DNA of 64,000 bases from contig JAWBSH010000005.1 of NCBI GenBank assembly GCA_038843015.1, positions 62,001 to 126,000 of the forward strand, in the 5' to 3' direction. Made by a program: the position numbers and the translations under genes. The notes under the pieces are model-generated. The model made no database searches. It was not told the DNA's origin and worked only from the letters and a program-made list of their open reading frames with translations. Below, piece after piece: positions 17,636 through 27,700 of the stretch. Each line of letters starts with the position of its first letter. Position 1 is the stretch's first letter. The DNA is from Zestosphaera sp. (lineage in GTDB: Archaea > Thermoproteota > Thermoprotei_A > Sulfolobales > NBVN01).

Positions 17636-19126
17636 ATGTACAGTAGCTTAGCCACCATCGCAGTACCGTTAGCGTTTATCTTTGCTGGGAGTGTCTTAAC
17701 TCCCAGGTTTAGAGTCTACGGTATTGTAATACGCGTTATAGGTTTTGCATTACTTAGCTTAAACATATCCTTCTCTGACTTATTCAGTAGCTTAATACTG
17801 CTAACTTGCATAATCGTAGGAGTCGTGATCTCAGGTTATTCTGTGAAGTACTCTATCCTTAAATACGGGAATACTAATCTAGTGCCTCTACTAGATTTAT
17901 TCGTAGTGTCTATGATCTTGGTGTTTGCTTCACAGTATCTAATAGAGTTCATAACTTTTTGGCTTCTTACCGAACTTCTAGGCTTCTTCCTTATAGCGTA
18001 CGATTATATGGCAAGAGGTGATGTAGTCGCTCTATATGCTGCAGTAAAATACCTTTTATTCTCGATGATTCCAACCGATATTGCCTTATTCATAATTTTA
18101 GCGTTAGTGGGTTTCGAAGAAGCGTTCACTGTGCCGATAAGAGAAACGTTTGTTAATCTTACGAATCCAGCTATCTTAATAATGGTTATAGTTGGGTTCT
18201 TTTCTAAAGCAGCTATATTCCCTTTACATTTCTGGCTACCTGATGCGCATAGCATAGCTCCAGCACCAGCTTCAGCACTCCTCTCAGGACTTATGGTTAA
18301 GATGGGCATCTACGGCCTATACCTCATCAGCTTCTACCGAATCGACACGTCGCTAGCCGCCTACACGATGCTGTTTTCAGGCTTCTTAACAGTAGTTTAC
18401 GGGGCCCTCCAAGCCTCTCTTCAGCGCGATATAAAGAGGTTACTCGCTTACAGCACGACATCTAACACAGCCTTAATCACGGCCGCACTGGCTCTGTACT
18501 TCTTAACCATGGATAGAGTATTCGTGGAAGCTACAATACTCTATACAGTCGCTCATTCCTTCTACAAAGTAACGATGTTCTTGGACTCAGGACTCATAGA
18601 GCTTGTTACGCACGAGAGATATATTGAGAGACTGGGATACATGAGTAAGGTAGTCCCACTAGAATCTATAGCCATCCTGTCAACTATTTTAGCCATATTA
18701 GGAATGCCCCCCTCAACAGGATTCATAGCTAAAGTATTCTTATTCACAGCAATATCGAAGTACTTAGCTAAATCTTGGGTGTACTTAGCAATGCTAGTTA
18801 TAGCGTCTATAAAGGTGGCTCTTTCAATAATCTACAACGTGGTCTACCTAAAATCTCATTATAGGGGAGATGCAAAAGTGCCAAGCATTGAAGACATTGA
18901 AAGAAGTAAGAGTGTATTAAGCTTACAGCACTATGTCTTAGCTTCCTCACTATCGATTTACTTGTTCGTTGCGGCACTCCTAGTAATTAAATATACAGGA
19001 TATATAGAACTAGAACTCTTAAAGAAAATGTTCACGACGCTGTTAATCTCTACAATACTATTTATAGTGCTTGGAGCAACTATGTATACAATGACTAAAG
19101 GTCTTAGTAAGGAGAGGTCAGCATAG
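17636..19126 (+). CDS. Second antiporter-like subunit (NuoM/MrpD/MrpA-core type)
   Basis: A 496-residue paralogue of the preceding subunit, again with about 14 helices. It shows TFWLLTELLGFFLIAYDY (glutamate helix), FFSKAAIFPLHFWLPDAHSIAP (lysine helix, most conserved part of proton_antipo_M) and DIKRLLAYSTTSNTALI. It probably fills the place of the MrpA core, which is otherwise missing here. It lies 66 bases after mrpD with no strong new promoter. Confidence 0.88.
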   Translation: MYSSLATIAVPLAFIFAGSVLTPRFRVYGIVIRVIGFALLSLNISFSDLFSSLILLTCIIVGVVISGYSVKYSILKYGNTNLVPLLDLFVVSMILVFASQYLIEFITFWLLTELLGFFLIAYDYMARGDVVALYAAVKYLLFSMIPTDIALFIILALVGFEEAFTVPIRETFVNLTNPAILIMVIVGFFSKAAIFPLHFWLPDAHSIAPAPASALLSGLMVKMGIYGLYLISFYRIDTSLAAYTMLFSGFLTVVYGALQASLQRDIKRLLAYSTTSNTALITAALALYFLTMDRVFVEATILYTVAHSFYKVTMFLDSGLIELVTHERYIERLGYMSKVVPLESIAILSTILAILGMPPSTGFIAKVFLFTAISKYLAKSWVYLAMLVIASIKVALSIIYNVVYLKSHYRGDAKVPSIEDIERSKSVLSLQHYVLASSLSIYLFVAALLVIKYTGYIELELLKKMFTTLLISTILFIVLGATMYTMTKGLSKERSA

Positions 19127-19128
19127 CT

Positions 19129-20079
19129 ATGAAAGAGCAGAAATTGAGCGAGCAATACGTTAATAGCGTAAGGAACTTCTTCTATGTATTCATACTATTA
19201 TCGATTATAGCTACAACGACTTACGGAATTATTACCAAGGATATAGTTTCTCTTGAGGGAGGATTTAAGATAGCTATAGTACTAGTAGCGCTCAATGCCG
19301 TAATTCAAGGTATACAAACAGCTGTAGTGTTTGCCGCAACAGTGTTCACGCTACTCATACTATTTTACTCTACGCACCTAAGCTACAGCGTAGCTACAAA
19401 CTTAATTATGTATATAGTAACGTACACGTCAATTCTAATAATGTATAGTACTAACCCCAACGTTAATGAGCGCAAGATTAAATATGTAGAGGTAGGAGCT
19501 CTGTATTACGTCATAGCGTCATTTGCCTGGACTACCACAGAGGAGGGCATGCACTGGATGCCTGCAGTGATTGCCATACCTTTCGCCGCCTTCGCGATGT
19601 TCTTATCATATAGTAAAACACTAAAGAATAAAGGGATTGTAAGCTACTTAATGAGTGTGACATCATCTATTCAATCAAAAATTAACGCATTAGTGGAGCT
19701 ATATATAAAATCAAAGTGCGTTGCGACTAGCGGCAGGACTAGAGTTTTTATGACTATTGAGATACTTAGCAACAAAGTGAGGTCTCTGAAACACTACATA
19801 GGTTTTGAGAGAATAGACCTCGACAGGAAAGTAGGCGCCTTGTCTGAGGTAGGGGGATGCCTTGACACTCAGTTATACAAGTTTATATCCGTAATGAACT
19901 CAACAACGAAGTTCTTTACTGAGTTAGAGCACAGGATGACTGAGAAACTCCGTAGAATATCCTTAGCAATAGAAAAACTACAGTATGCCATGGAGCACAA
20001 CTTTACTCTACTATTACTCTTAGTCAGTATGTTTGTGCTAACTGCGCTATTAATCTACATAGTAGTGATAAGTTCGTAA
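19129..20079 (+). CDS. Unrecognised membrane protein at the end of the Mrp operon
   Basis: I do not recognise this 316-residue protein. It begins two bases after the preceding stop, so it is very likely co-transcribed. Five or six hydrophobic helices lie between residues 15 and 160. A mostly polar, helical section follows (about 165-288, with an amphipathic run near 245-288), and one last helix sits at 291-313. There are two cysteines near 203 and 243 and no known motif. The layout (membrane block, cytoplasmic helical domain, tail anchor) is consistent with an accessory or regulatory subunit, but that is inference from position only. Confidence 0.75.
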   Translation: MKEQKLSEQYVNSVRNFFYVFILLSIIATTTYGIITKDIVSLEGGFKIAIVLVALNAVIQGIQTAVVFAATVFTLLILFYSTHLSYSVATNLIMYIVTYTSILIMYSTNPNVNERKIKYVEVGALYYVIASFAWTTTEEGMHWMPAVIAIPFAAFAMFLSYSKTLKNKGIVSYLMSVTSSIQSKINALVELYIKSKCVATSGRTRVFMTIEILSNKVRSLKHYIGFERIDLDRKVGALSEVGGCLDTQLYKFISVMNSTTKFFTELEHRMTEKLRRISLAIEKLQYAMEHNFTLLLLLVSMFVLTALLIYIVVISS

Positions 20080-20159
20080 GCATAAAAATAAAGAATTACA
20101 CAGGAAAGCCTTGTCTTCCTGATTTAACCTCATTTCGTCCTGCTAGTTATTTTAAGGTA

Positions 20160-20582
20160 TTATGCCCTCATTAACTCCCTCTCCTTGTAAGCGCCGAGCA
20201 ACGCGTAAATCAAGATAATTATTAAAGCTATACCCAAATTATAGCCTGACATAGAAAGCCATGAAGCAATTACGAGCAGTAATAACCCTAAGAAGACTCT
20301 CGTTACTGCAGGACTCGTAGTGAATATCTTCTTAGGAGGTGTCTTAGGCTCAGCTCCGTAAAACCACACTCCATTGACGTACAGTATGATTATCCATGGA
20401 AGTAGGGGGACCTCATTTAGAGGGGGCGTCATAGTTACGGCTATAGCACATATGAGAGATACTACAAGTATTGTGAAGTCTCTGAAACTCGTTGATATCT
20501 TAACGTGTTTGAAGGTGAGGAAGGCAATTAATAACGTGGCTACTGAAGCTATGAGCAGATTAATTAATTCTAGTGAGTTCAT
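20160..20582 (-). CDS. Small membrane protein at the end of the SPFH operon
   Basis: A 140-residue protein with five predicted helices and short loops, no conserved motif that I recognise, and a basic C-terminus (YKERELMRA). It starts 13 bases after the stop of the zinc-ribbon protein on the same strand, as the last of five genes. By analogy with the Bacillus YdjG/YdjH/YdjI set, a membrane protein in such a cluster could anchor the others, but no homology to YdjH is claimed. Confidence 0.7.
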   Translation of the reverse strand: MNSLELINLLIASVATLLIAFLTFKHVKISTSFRDFTILVVSLICAIAVTMTPPLNEVPLLPWIIILYVNGVWFYGAEPKTPPKKIFTTSPAVTRVFLGLLLLVIASWLSMSGYNLGIALIIILIYALLGAYKERELMRA

Positions 20583-20595
20583 TTTTGTACACCAC

Positions 20596-22077
20596 CTATA
20601 TTATTAAAGACTCGAGAGCGTTTAAGTCTGTGTTTAACTTAACCCTCAACCTACCCTCAAAATCTAGTGTCTTTTTATCAACTTCTGTGAATGGAAGGTA
20701 TATGAGTTCACTCACACTTGTTGACGCGAATGTTATCTTGCCTCTATAGTAATTGTTAGCATTCATTATGTACGAATCAGCTAACTTCTCTACAAGTACT
20801 GAAGCTATCAGCGGCGGCACTGTTTTAGCACGTGAGGGGATGCTCGCTTTAACCTTCCTAGAAAGGAGTTCATTAATGAATTTTAGAGCTGGGGCTTCCT
20901 CAACCCTGTCGGGCGGTATTGGTCTGCCAGCACTCACCCCGAGCACGTCAAGCACTGGCCCCTCAATAACTGGTGCGGCGCCAGCAATCATCAGCTTTAT
21001 TGACGACTCAGCGCCCTTCTTAAGTAAGAAGCCCTTCACGTAAGAGAATCTCGCCTCAACAATATAGTAAGGAATGTAGTAGGTTCCCTGACCCCGCACC
21101 ACGTTCAACTCGCTAAATCCGGTCTTGCTGTAGACAACTTCTTTAACGCGTGTAGTGATTTCAAGCAAGTCTTGGATAGGTCTCTTGTGCGTTTCTCTCA
21201 CCCTATTAAAGAGGGGTACGTACTTCTCAAACCACTCCATCATTTTCAGAGGGTCTTCACCGACGGTAAAGAGCCTGTGTGCTGTTTCTATCACGTTTGC
21301 TAGAGACTCAGCACACAGTTTCTCTGCCTCAAGTATCCCTGGATTGGCTTCAGGGACTGCTTTACCAGAAATTTTCTGCAGTAGTGAGTTGTATAAGCTT
21401 ACCGAATTATTTATTAGTGTGAGAGAAGCTGACGTGTTCCTATTCCATAACTCGTTTATGGCGCTAAGCATAGAATGTACTGCTTTCAGCCTCTCCTTAA
21501 CCAACGAATACTCAGGCAACTCAGGTATTACTTGAAGTGCCTCCTCACAATTCTTAAGAGCAGTTCTAGAATCATTATTGCTTAAAGCCCTAAACATGTT
21601 AGCTAAGTACGCCGTGAGATTCTCATACAATAGTGTTTCACTAAGTAGCTTCTGGTCTTCCTCAGCGACTGCAAAGTCTTTGAGACTCTCTATCTTTAAA
21701 GCTTCTTCAAAGAATCGTTTAGAATCGTCGCTTAAGACTAGTTTTGCCGTAATAAACGGCGTTATTGGCTGAGAGAGTTGCTGTAGATACTTAGCACGCA
21801 CGTTTGCACGAGTTAAGCTAACCTTAGGTTTTATTAAGTTCTGGAAGATCTGGTACCTGGCCGCGACATCAACAGTAGTTGATGTGATAACTGATGGAGG
21901 TAATATCTCCCTAATCCATTTCTCTAGCTCCCGCTTCAGATTCTCAACATATTTTGACGCGTCCACGATTTTATTCGTGTAACCACAATACTCGCACTTA
22001 ATCCAGCTATCGCCCTGCTTAGGTTCCGGGAGTGGCGCTCCACAATTAGTGCACCTAAGCTTGTATACTTCCACCAA
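20596..22077 (-). CDS. Zinc-ribbon protein in the SPFH operon, function unknown
   Basis: A 493-residue soluble protein. The N-terminus is a clear rubredoxin-like zinc ribbon, CTNCG (C9, C12) and CEYCG (C28, C31). A long helical, TPR-like region follows (about 45-290). The last 170 residues are mixed, with predicted strands, and read like a globular domain without a known motif. The start is ATG in a SD context just after the preceding gene. A zinc ribbon at the head of an otherwise unknown protein next to an SPFH gene is also how Bacillus YdjG is built, which suggests a shared theme, not proven descent. Confidence 0.75.
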   Translation of the reverse strand: MVEVYKLRCTNCGAPLPEPKQGDSWIKCEYCGYTNKIVDASKYVENLKRELEKWIREILPPSVITSTTVDVAARYQIFQNLIKPKVSLTRANVRAKYLQQLSQPITPFITAKLVLSDDSKRFFEEALKIESLKDFAVAEEDQKLLSETLLYENLTAYLANMFRALSNNDSRTALKNCEEALQVIPELPEYSLVKERLKAVHSMLSAINELWNRNTSASLTLINNSVSLYNSLLQKISGKAVPEANPGILEAEKLCAESLANVIETAHRLFTVGEDPLKMMEWFEKYVPLFNRVRETHKRPIQDLLEITTRVKEVVYSKTGFSELNVVRGQGTYYIPYYIVEARFSYVKGFLLKKGAESSIKLMIAGAAPVIEGPVLDVLGVSAGRPIPPDRVEEAPALKFINELLSRKVKASIPSRAKTVPPLIASVLVEKLADSYIMNANNYYRGKITFASTSVSELIYLPFTEVDKKTLDFEGRLRVKLNTDLNALESLII

Positions 22078-22107
22078 ATCACCTTAATACTCATTTAATT
22101 CGTTAAT

Positions 22108-23088
22108 TTATTTCCTCTCAAACCTGACGGTAGTTCTCATGAGGTCTACCCTAGCCTGCAATTCTCTTATCCTCGCGTTTATGCGTTCCTCCATGAGCCT
22201 CATCTCTTTAATGGCTAGGTCGTAGTAATACTTAGCTATCTTGTCGCTCAAGTCACGCACCATAGTATAGCAGACCCTGCATACGGCTATCTTTCCGTCA
22301 TCACTGATTAAGTAGGGTGCATCTCTGTAGTACTTAGACTTAATGTAGTCGTTTACTGATGCCGGCAAATATATATAGTTTACTTCCTCGCCCTGAATCT
22401 CTCTATGACATACCCAGCACTTAGTAGATTTGCCCAGCTTAGTTATTCTCTCATTAACGAACTCTCTTACTTCTGGAGTAGCTTGCTGTAGGAAAGCAAG
22501 CGCCTCCGAGTAAATCTCTACAGCATTACCTGGCTCGTTTTCTTCTACCTTGGTTGCTCTGATTATTTTAGCGTATCCCAGTAACCTGAAACCTATGACG
22601 TTGAGTGGTTCGTGAATACCTACCAAATCTTCTAAGATTAACCTTCGTGTTCCCTCAGCTAACAAGACGTTGGCAACTTTCTCATACTTCTCGGCCACGC
22701 TCAAGTCCATAGACTTAGCCTTACCTATCTCGAAGCTTGGCAAGCTAGCTAACTCAGCTAGTAATTCTAATTCACGAGTTAAGTCTGGAGGATACACCTT
22801 ACTGGCTAGTCCTAAGTCTAGCTCAGTACTAGGGTCTAGTTTCCTGCACTGCTCAGAGGCCTTCCTGAAAGACTCTGGAGTCTTCTTGATTAGAGCGTCG
22901 TAGAATAAAGCGTAGAATAGTGGTAGGTCTGCCTTACTAACTAAGCTAGTGTCGCGTGACTTACTGGCTACTTCATAAGCTTGAAGAAAGTTCTTCACAG
23001 CACCCTCTAAATTACCTTTATTGCGGTCACTAAAACCTTTGCTCATTAAGTCATTAAATTTCTCTACGTCACTCTTGAAGAATATCAT
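22108..23088 (-). CDS. TPR-like protein with split zinc site, function unknown
   Basis: A 326-residue soluble protein. Residues 8-45 form a TPR-like helix pair (NKGNLEGAVKNFLQAYEVA), and more helical repeats continue to about 215. Two CxxC knuckles, CWVC (224, 227) and CRVC (270, 273), should bind one zinc across a 42-residue insertion. The last 45 residues (about 280-322) predict a coiled coil. It follows the SPFH gene by two bases. No known enzyme motif is present; a scaffold or adaptor is the most likely role. Confidence 0.75.
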   Translation of the reverse strand: MIFFKSDVEKFNDLMSKGFSDRNKGNLEGAVKNFLQAYEVASKSRDTSLVSKADLPLFYALFYDALIKKTPESFRKASEQCRKLDPSTELDLGLASKVYPPDLTRELELLAELASLPSFEIGKAKSMDLSVAEKYEKVANVLLAEGTRRLILEDLVGIHEPLNVIGFRLLGYAKIIRATKVEENEPGNAVEIYSEALAFLQQATPEVREFVNERITKLGKSTKCWVCHREIQGEEVNYIYLPASVNDYIKSKYYRDAPYLISDDGKIAVCRVCYTMVRDLSDKIAKYYYDLAIKEMRLMEERINARIRELQARVDLMRTTVRFERK

Positions 23089-23090
23089 CG

Positions 23091-24101
23091 CTACATCTCC
23101 TGCTTATACTTTTCTAGGAGTTCTTTCTTCAGCTTATCATACTCTTCCTGAGTTATTAGCCCTTCATCAAGCATCTCTTTAAGCTCTCTCAGCTTCTCAA
23201 TTACTGGAGACTTCTTTTGCGGTGGCTGAGTAGGTTGTTGCTGTGGTTGAGGAGCTTGTGGTGGCTGAGCTTGCTGCTGGACGACTGGCTGTAATAGTCC
23301 GGGCATGGCGACTAGAGCGCCCATCCACCCAGCCGCCGGAGACCTCCCCAAAGCTCTCATGATCTCAACAGTCTTAACGATTTCTAAAACCTTGTCTTCA
23401 TCTCCTTTCTGGATAGCGAGCAGTAGTGGTAGGCCGTAAGTCGGGTCTTCTTTCTCCATCTTCTCAAGTTGCGGGAGACTCACACCACCTATCTTAACAT
23501 CTATTAACTCTAAACCCCTCTGCTTGAAAGCATCGTATATGTTACTTGCTTTTATCTTTGCAGTAACCTCACTTAAGTTTGAGTATATGTCTATGGCGGT
23601 GTATTTGCTTATCTCTTGAATGAAGCTCTCGACAAAGTAGTTCCTGATGAAGTCCGCAACCATAGGTGAGGAGATCTCTCTAACAGCTCCGGCAATCTGG
23701 GTTAAGAAAAGGACAGGATCACTAATACGATACCAGAACTCGCCGAAGCTCTGGAGTTCAGTCATGTAGAGTGTTCTAGGACCTAGCTTAACCCTCGTTG
23801 AGAGACCGAACCTACCTCTGAACTGCTTAAGTGATACGAACACTACGCGGGCTTTGAAGGGGGTCTCCCCATACCCCATGACTAACCTGTAAGCTCTCGT
23901 GAGAAGCGGCAAGTTCTGAGTAGTCAGAACGTGACGACCTGGGGGGAGAACATCATATATCTTGCCGTCCCTCATGAATATAGCTGTTTCGTACTCATGA
24001 ACTACTAACACAGTACCCCAGCGGATGTCCTCGTGTGGGTAGACCCACAGAATGTCGTCAGGACCTGGATTAACCCACTCAATCACGTTAGTCTTACTCA
24101 C
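23091..24101 (-). CDS. SPFH-domain protein with C-terminal SHOCT motif (YdjI/virion-core-like)
   Basis: A 336-residue protein without a membrane helix. Residues about 20-215 are an SPFH/band-7 domain of the virion-core-like kind: WGTVLVVHEYETAIFMRDGK and VLPPGRHVL are the first strands, and helix motifs around IRNYFVESF follow. A Gln/Pro-rich linker (about 273-296) leads to a SHOCT motif (298-332, IEKLRELKEMLDEGLITQEE), a short helical module that mediates oligomerisation. In bacteria this class (YdjI in Bacillus) recruits membrane-stress proteins of the PspA type. It is the centre of a five-gene minus-strand operon. Confidence 0.85.
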   Translation of the reverse strand: MSKTNVIEWVNPGPDDILWVYPHEDIRWGTVLVVHEYETAIFMRDGKIYDVLPPGRHVLTTQNLPLLTRAYRLVMGYGETPFKARVVFVSLKQFRGRFGLSTRVKLGPRTLYMTELQSFGEFWYRISDPVLFLTQIAGAVREISSPMVADFIRNYFVESFIQEISKYTAIDIYSNLSEVTAKIKASNIYDAFKQRGLELIDVKIGGVSLPQLEKMEKEDPTYGLPLLLAIQKGDEDKVLEIVKTVEIMRALGRSPAAGWMGALVAMPGLLQPVVQQQAQPPQAPQPQQQPTQPPQKKSPVIEKLRELKEMLDEGLITQEEYDKLKKELLEKYKQEM

Positions 24102-24107
24102 GAATCA

Positions 24108-24647
24108 TCACCTCGTAAACCCCGACAATATATCTTCCCTCTCACTCAACTTAACTTCATATTCGTTAACGAATCTCTCAACATCTGAGAGCAGAGAACG
24201 TAACTCTCCTGAAGGAGTGTCAGCCGAGACTAGCTTGCCAGTAAGTGTGTTCAGGGAAGTTATTATGTCAGCTAACTGTAAATCGTGTTCAAGCATCTTA
24301 ACTAGTTTCTCTTCATCTACTTTAGTTACGTGAAATAATGGTTTATATCCATACGGCGCGTGCCTAGTCTTCTCAGCTAGTGAATCAATTCTGTAGATGA
24401 GCGACTCTAAACGCTTAGCGTCTTCTCTTAACCCCTCCCTAGAAACTATGGCCGAGTACAAGCGCCTGAGATCTTCTAGGCTCTTCCTCAACATCCTGAA
24501 TAGCTTGTCTCTCACAACCCTATCAGTTTCTCTAATAAGTTCTTTTTCTTTATAACCCCTATAACCAGGAAACACCATAAGGAGTTTCTCATACAACCTA
24601 ACCTCTCTCTGACTTAAATCTCTTAACACGTCTGACAAATGACTCAC
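24108..24647 (-). CDS. Helical protein, first gene of the SPFH operon
   Basis: A 179-residue protein, almost entirely helical and charged, with probable coiled coils around 1-95 and 110-175. There is no membrane segment and no motif that I know. The GTG start at 24647 overlaps a GGTGAG site; a TTG three codons later (24638) has better spacing to it. It begins the operon, and a TATA-like AATTTATATTGG (minus strand) lies about 35-45 bases upstream. It could be the structural equivalent of PspA in bacterial YdjI clusters, but it is too short and not visibly homologous. Confidence 0.7.
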   Translation of the reverse strand: MSHLSDVLRDLSQREVRLYEKLLMVFPGYRGYKEKELIRETDRVVRDKLFRMLRKSLEDLRRLYSAIVSREGLREDAKRLESLIYRIDSLAEKTRHAPYGYKPLFHVTKVDEEKLVKMLEHDLQLADIITSLNTLTGKLVSADTPSGELRSLLSDVERFVNEYEVKLSEREDILSGFTR

Positions 24648-24794
24648 CTTAATATCATCAGTATATTACCCTACATCAGCCAATATAAATTAAAAGCTGG
24701 TGAGGAAGTGTGTTATTTAACTAACTATGAAGTTAATTTTTGAAGAAGTTGTTTAATGATTTAAAAAGTATGTTGGTCTTAAGTAAAAATCGTG

Positions 24795-27700
24795 TTACTT
24801 CTTCTTTATGAAGAAGCCGTAGATCGAGGCTATTAGCGTAACTATTATTAAGCCTACAGTAACAGCGCCGTACGTTGATAGAGTTCCTGAGCTAGAGTCT
24901 ATCTTCTGACCTATCGTATCTACCTTGCTAGATAAGTCAGAAACATCAGTCTTTGAAGCCATAGTATCTCTAACTCCTCTTACTGCCTGAAGTATCTCGT
25001 CTAGTTTGTTCATTATGCTCGCGGATTTCTCGTTGATTAGGCTGGTGAGAGTGTTTAGCAGGGTTTGAGTATCTACTGGTAGTCCTGCCTCAATTAATTC
25101 CTTAACTACGTTCACGCTAGCTAATATCTCGCCCTTAGACGTGCTTATGACTCCTAATACTTCACCTTTACTTGTTATCACTACTTGAGTCAATGACGCG
25201 TTAACGCTCATTAAAGCATCCATTAAGTCACTCAAAGATACCTGAATTTCACCTAATTTAGTCTTTATGAAGACGACACCACCTGATATATTGGCTAGCT
25301 TGCCGTCAATGACTCCTAGGTTGGTGAGCACAGTATCTAGGCTGACCTGAATTTCACCTAATTTAGTCTTTATGAAGACAGCATCACCTGATATATTAGT
25401 TATCGTACCACCTATCTCGTCTAGTTTCGCGAATATGTCGTCTAGTCTGCTAGCTATCGTGAGCGTTGTTGACCCAAGCAACTCACCCTTCTCTAGATCT
25501 ACTATGTTGAGCTCGTGCTCTCCTGTAACTACGAAAGGTATGTTTATCTTGATTTCAAAAGTTCCTAAAGCGTTTGCTCTATAGTTGGAGAGCCAGTTAC
25601 CGTCTAAGTATATCATTACTGCCTGGTACGGCCGTAAACCAGTAGCGTTTATTTTTACTAGTCCTGGGGCGGTAGTCTCAGTGGGGGTTACCACGATCTT
25701 GAGTATTACGTAAAGTGGTGTGTAGCCGTAGTACATCTCGTCTTCAGTGTATACCTCAATTAAGTGTTCACCACCAGGTATTAACGGTACCGTGAAGGTG
25801 AAGTTGGCGTAGCCTGCCTCATCACTCAAGACTTCTCCTATTAATTGGCCGTCCAGATATATCAGTAACGTGGTGTTAGCTGGAGCTTCGCTAATATGTA
25901 GTATGGCTTCGTCACCTACGTGGAGGTACGGCTCCTCCAAGACAACAGTGAGTGGTTTAGTCATGACCCATTTAATAGCGTTATAGATTATCTTCCAAGC
26001 ATCTGGAGTGAAGTAAGTTGGTGTATTCCACTGAGTTGGTGGGAAGCTAGAGAGTAGTGCCCATTTGACGCCGTCAGGGAATACCTTCCAAGCTATTGAG
26101 TTACCCCACGTAGTTCCAGCTACGTACGTATCAGCTATTGAGGTTCCTGAGAAGCCGCTAAACCATGAGAAGTCAGCACTCGTGTACGTAATTATCTTGA
26201 TTAAGTCACCGACTTCATAGCCTTTAAGTATTGGGTGCTTCCCAGTAACCCTAACATACACCTCACCATAACCCCACGTAGAGCCTACTGAGGGTGGGTC
26301 GCCTAAATACTGCTGTAACGCTTTGATGCCGTAGCCGTAAGTACCCCAACTATCCATCCACACAACACCAACACCAACCGTGTGTGTTGCGTTGAGGAAT
26401 GACATGAACTCATAATATGTTGGGAATGGAGCTCCATAGTAACCAGCCCACACAACCGCGTCGTACATGCCGGCTAGCACGTCGTTCGTAAGTGCTGATA
26501 AGTCTGTGTAATCTACCGCGTAAATCTCCATAGATTCTAAGAAACTCTTTATAGATCCCGCGTAGTCGTAGAGTATTGCTACGCGCGGCAGCCTCTTAAG
26601 TACTATGAGGCCTAGGTCCGTCGTCTCATTAACTAAGACCGTGAAACTCACTTCTACGGTCTTGTAACCAGCCATCTTTATTGACGCTGTGTAGTTACCT
26701 TCAGGTAGCCAAGTAAAGAACTGGCCTGTCTCGTTAGTGTAGACTTTAACGGGCGTGCCTATGAACTGGACTAGAGCGCCAGCTAGTATAGCACCGTCAC
26801 TGCCTCTCACAGTGCCTGTTACGTAACCGTGTGGGAGTCTATTTAGGTAGGCATCTAACCGTGTGTAGAGATAGCTCTTAAAACCGCTACTTGTTTCGAG
26901 AGATTTACCAGAGCTTCTCGCTACGATACTTAACACAGCACTCAACCTGCCCTTATCTAGTCTAGTAGAGCTCACGTAGTTAGTCCATCCAAGCAATACA
27001 GCATTCTCTAACACCTTCTTAGTGTTGTCAGTATACATGCCGTCAGCACCAGATTCCAGATACTGCATCCAGTAACTCTCAGCCCAACTACCTAGATAGT
27101 ACCAGGGCGAGCCAGTATTGCTGACCCATTCAGCAACTCCGACGCCGTGTCTAAGGTAGCCTGTTCTAGTGTCGTTCACGTAGGCAAGTACTACGAACCT
27201 TCCTGTCGGGTCTGTGAAGTTGGTTATCGCGTAATCGGCGTAAGACCCAGTAGCTAAGTAGAATTTATTGGGAGGTATATCGGGAGTCACCCCCTCAAAT
27301 ATTGGGTGTGTAGTGTTCAGCATAGTGACTATAATGTAGGTTGTTGATGGGTATTCATATAGTCTGCTTACGGGTGCTGGGTAGCCAGCAGATATTAGCT
27401 GGCTACTATATTGATATAAGACGTAGATGCCTGGATAACCAGAGTATGATGTGTCAAGCCATATCAGGGTAGTTCCGGTCGAGTCAGCTAGTGTGTGGAA
27501 AGCTAACACTACATCGGAACTCGGATATGAGTAGGGGCTGGGCATCGTGTGATCAATTATAACTACTGCAGGGTTTATTAAGCCGTTCACCCAGTCTTGC
27601 AGTAGTTGCGTCATGTCATTATATTCCGTCACTGGGAGTTCAAGAGCTTCTACTATAGTCTTGAGGTGTGGTTGTGTGCGGTAGTGGACGTTAGCTAGCA

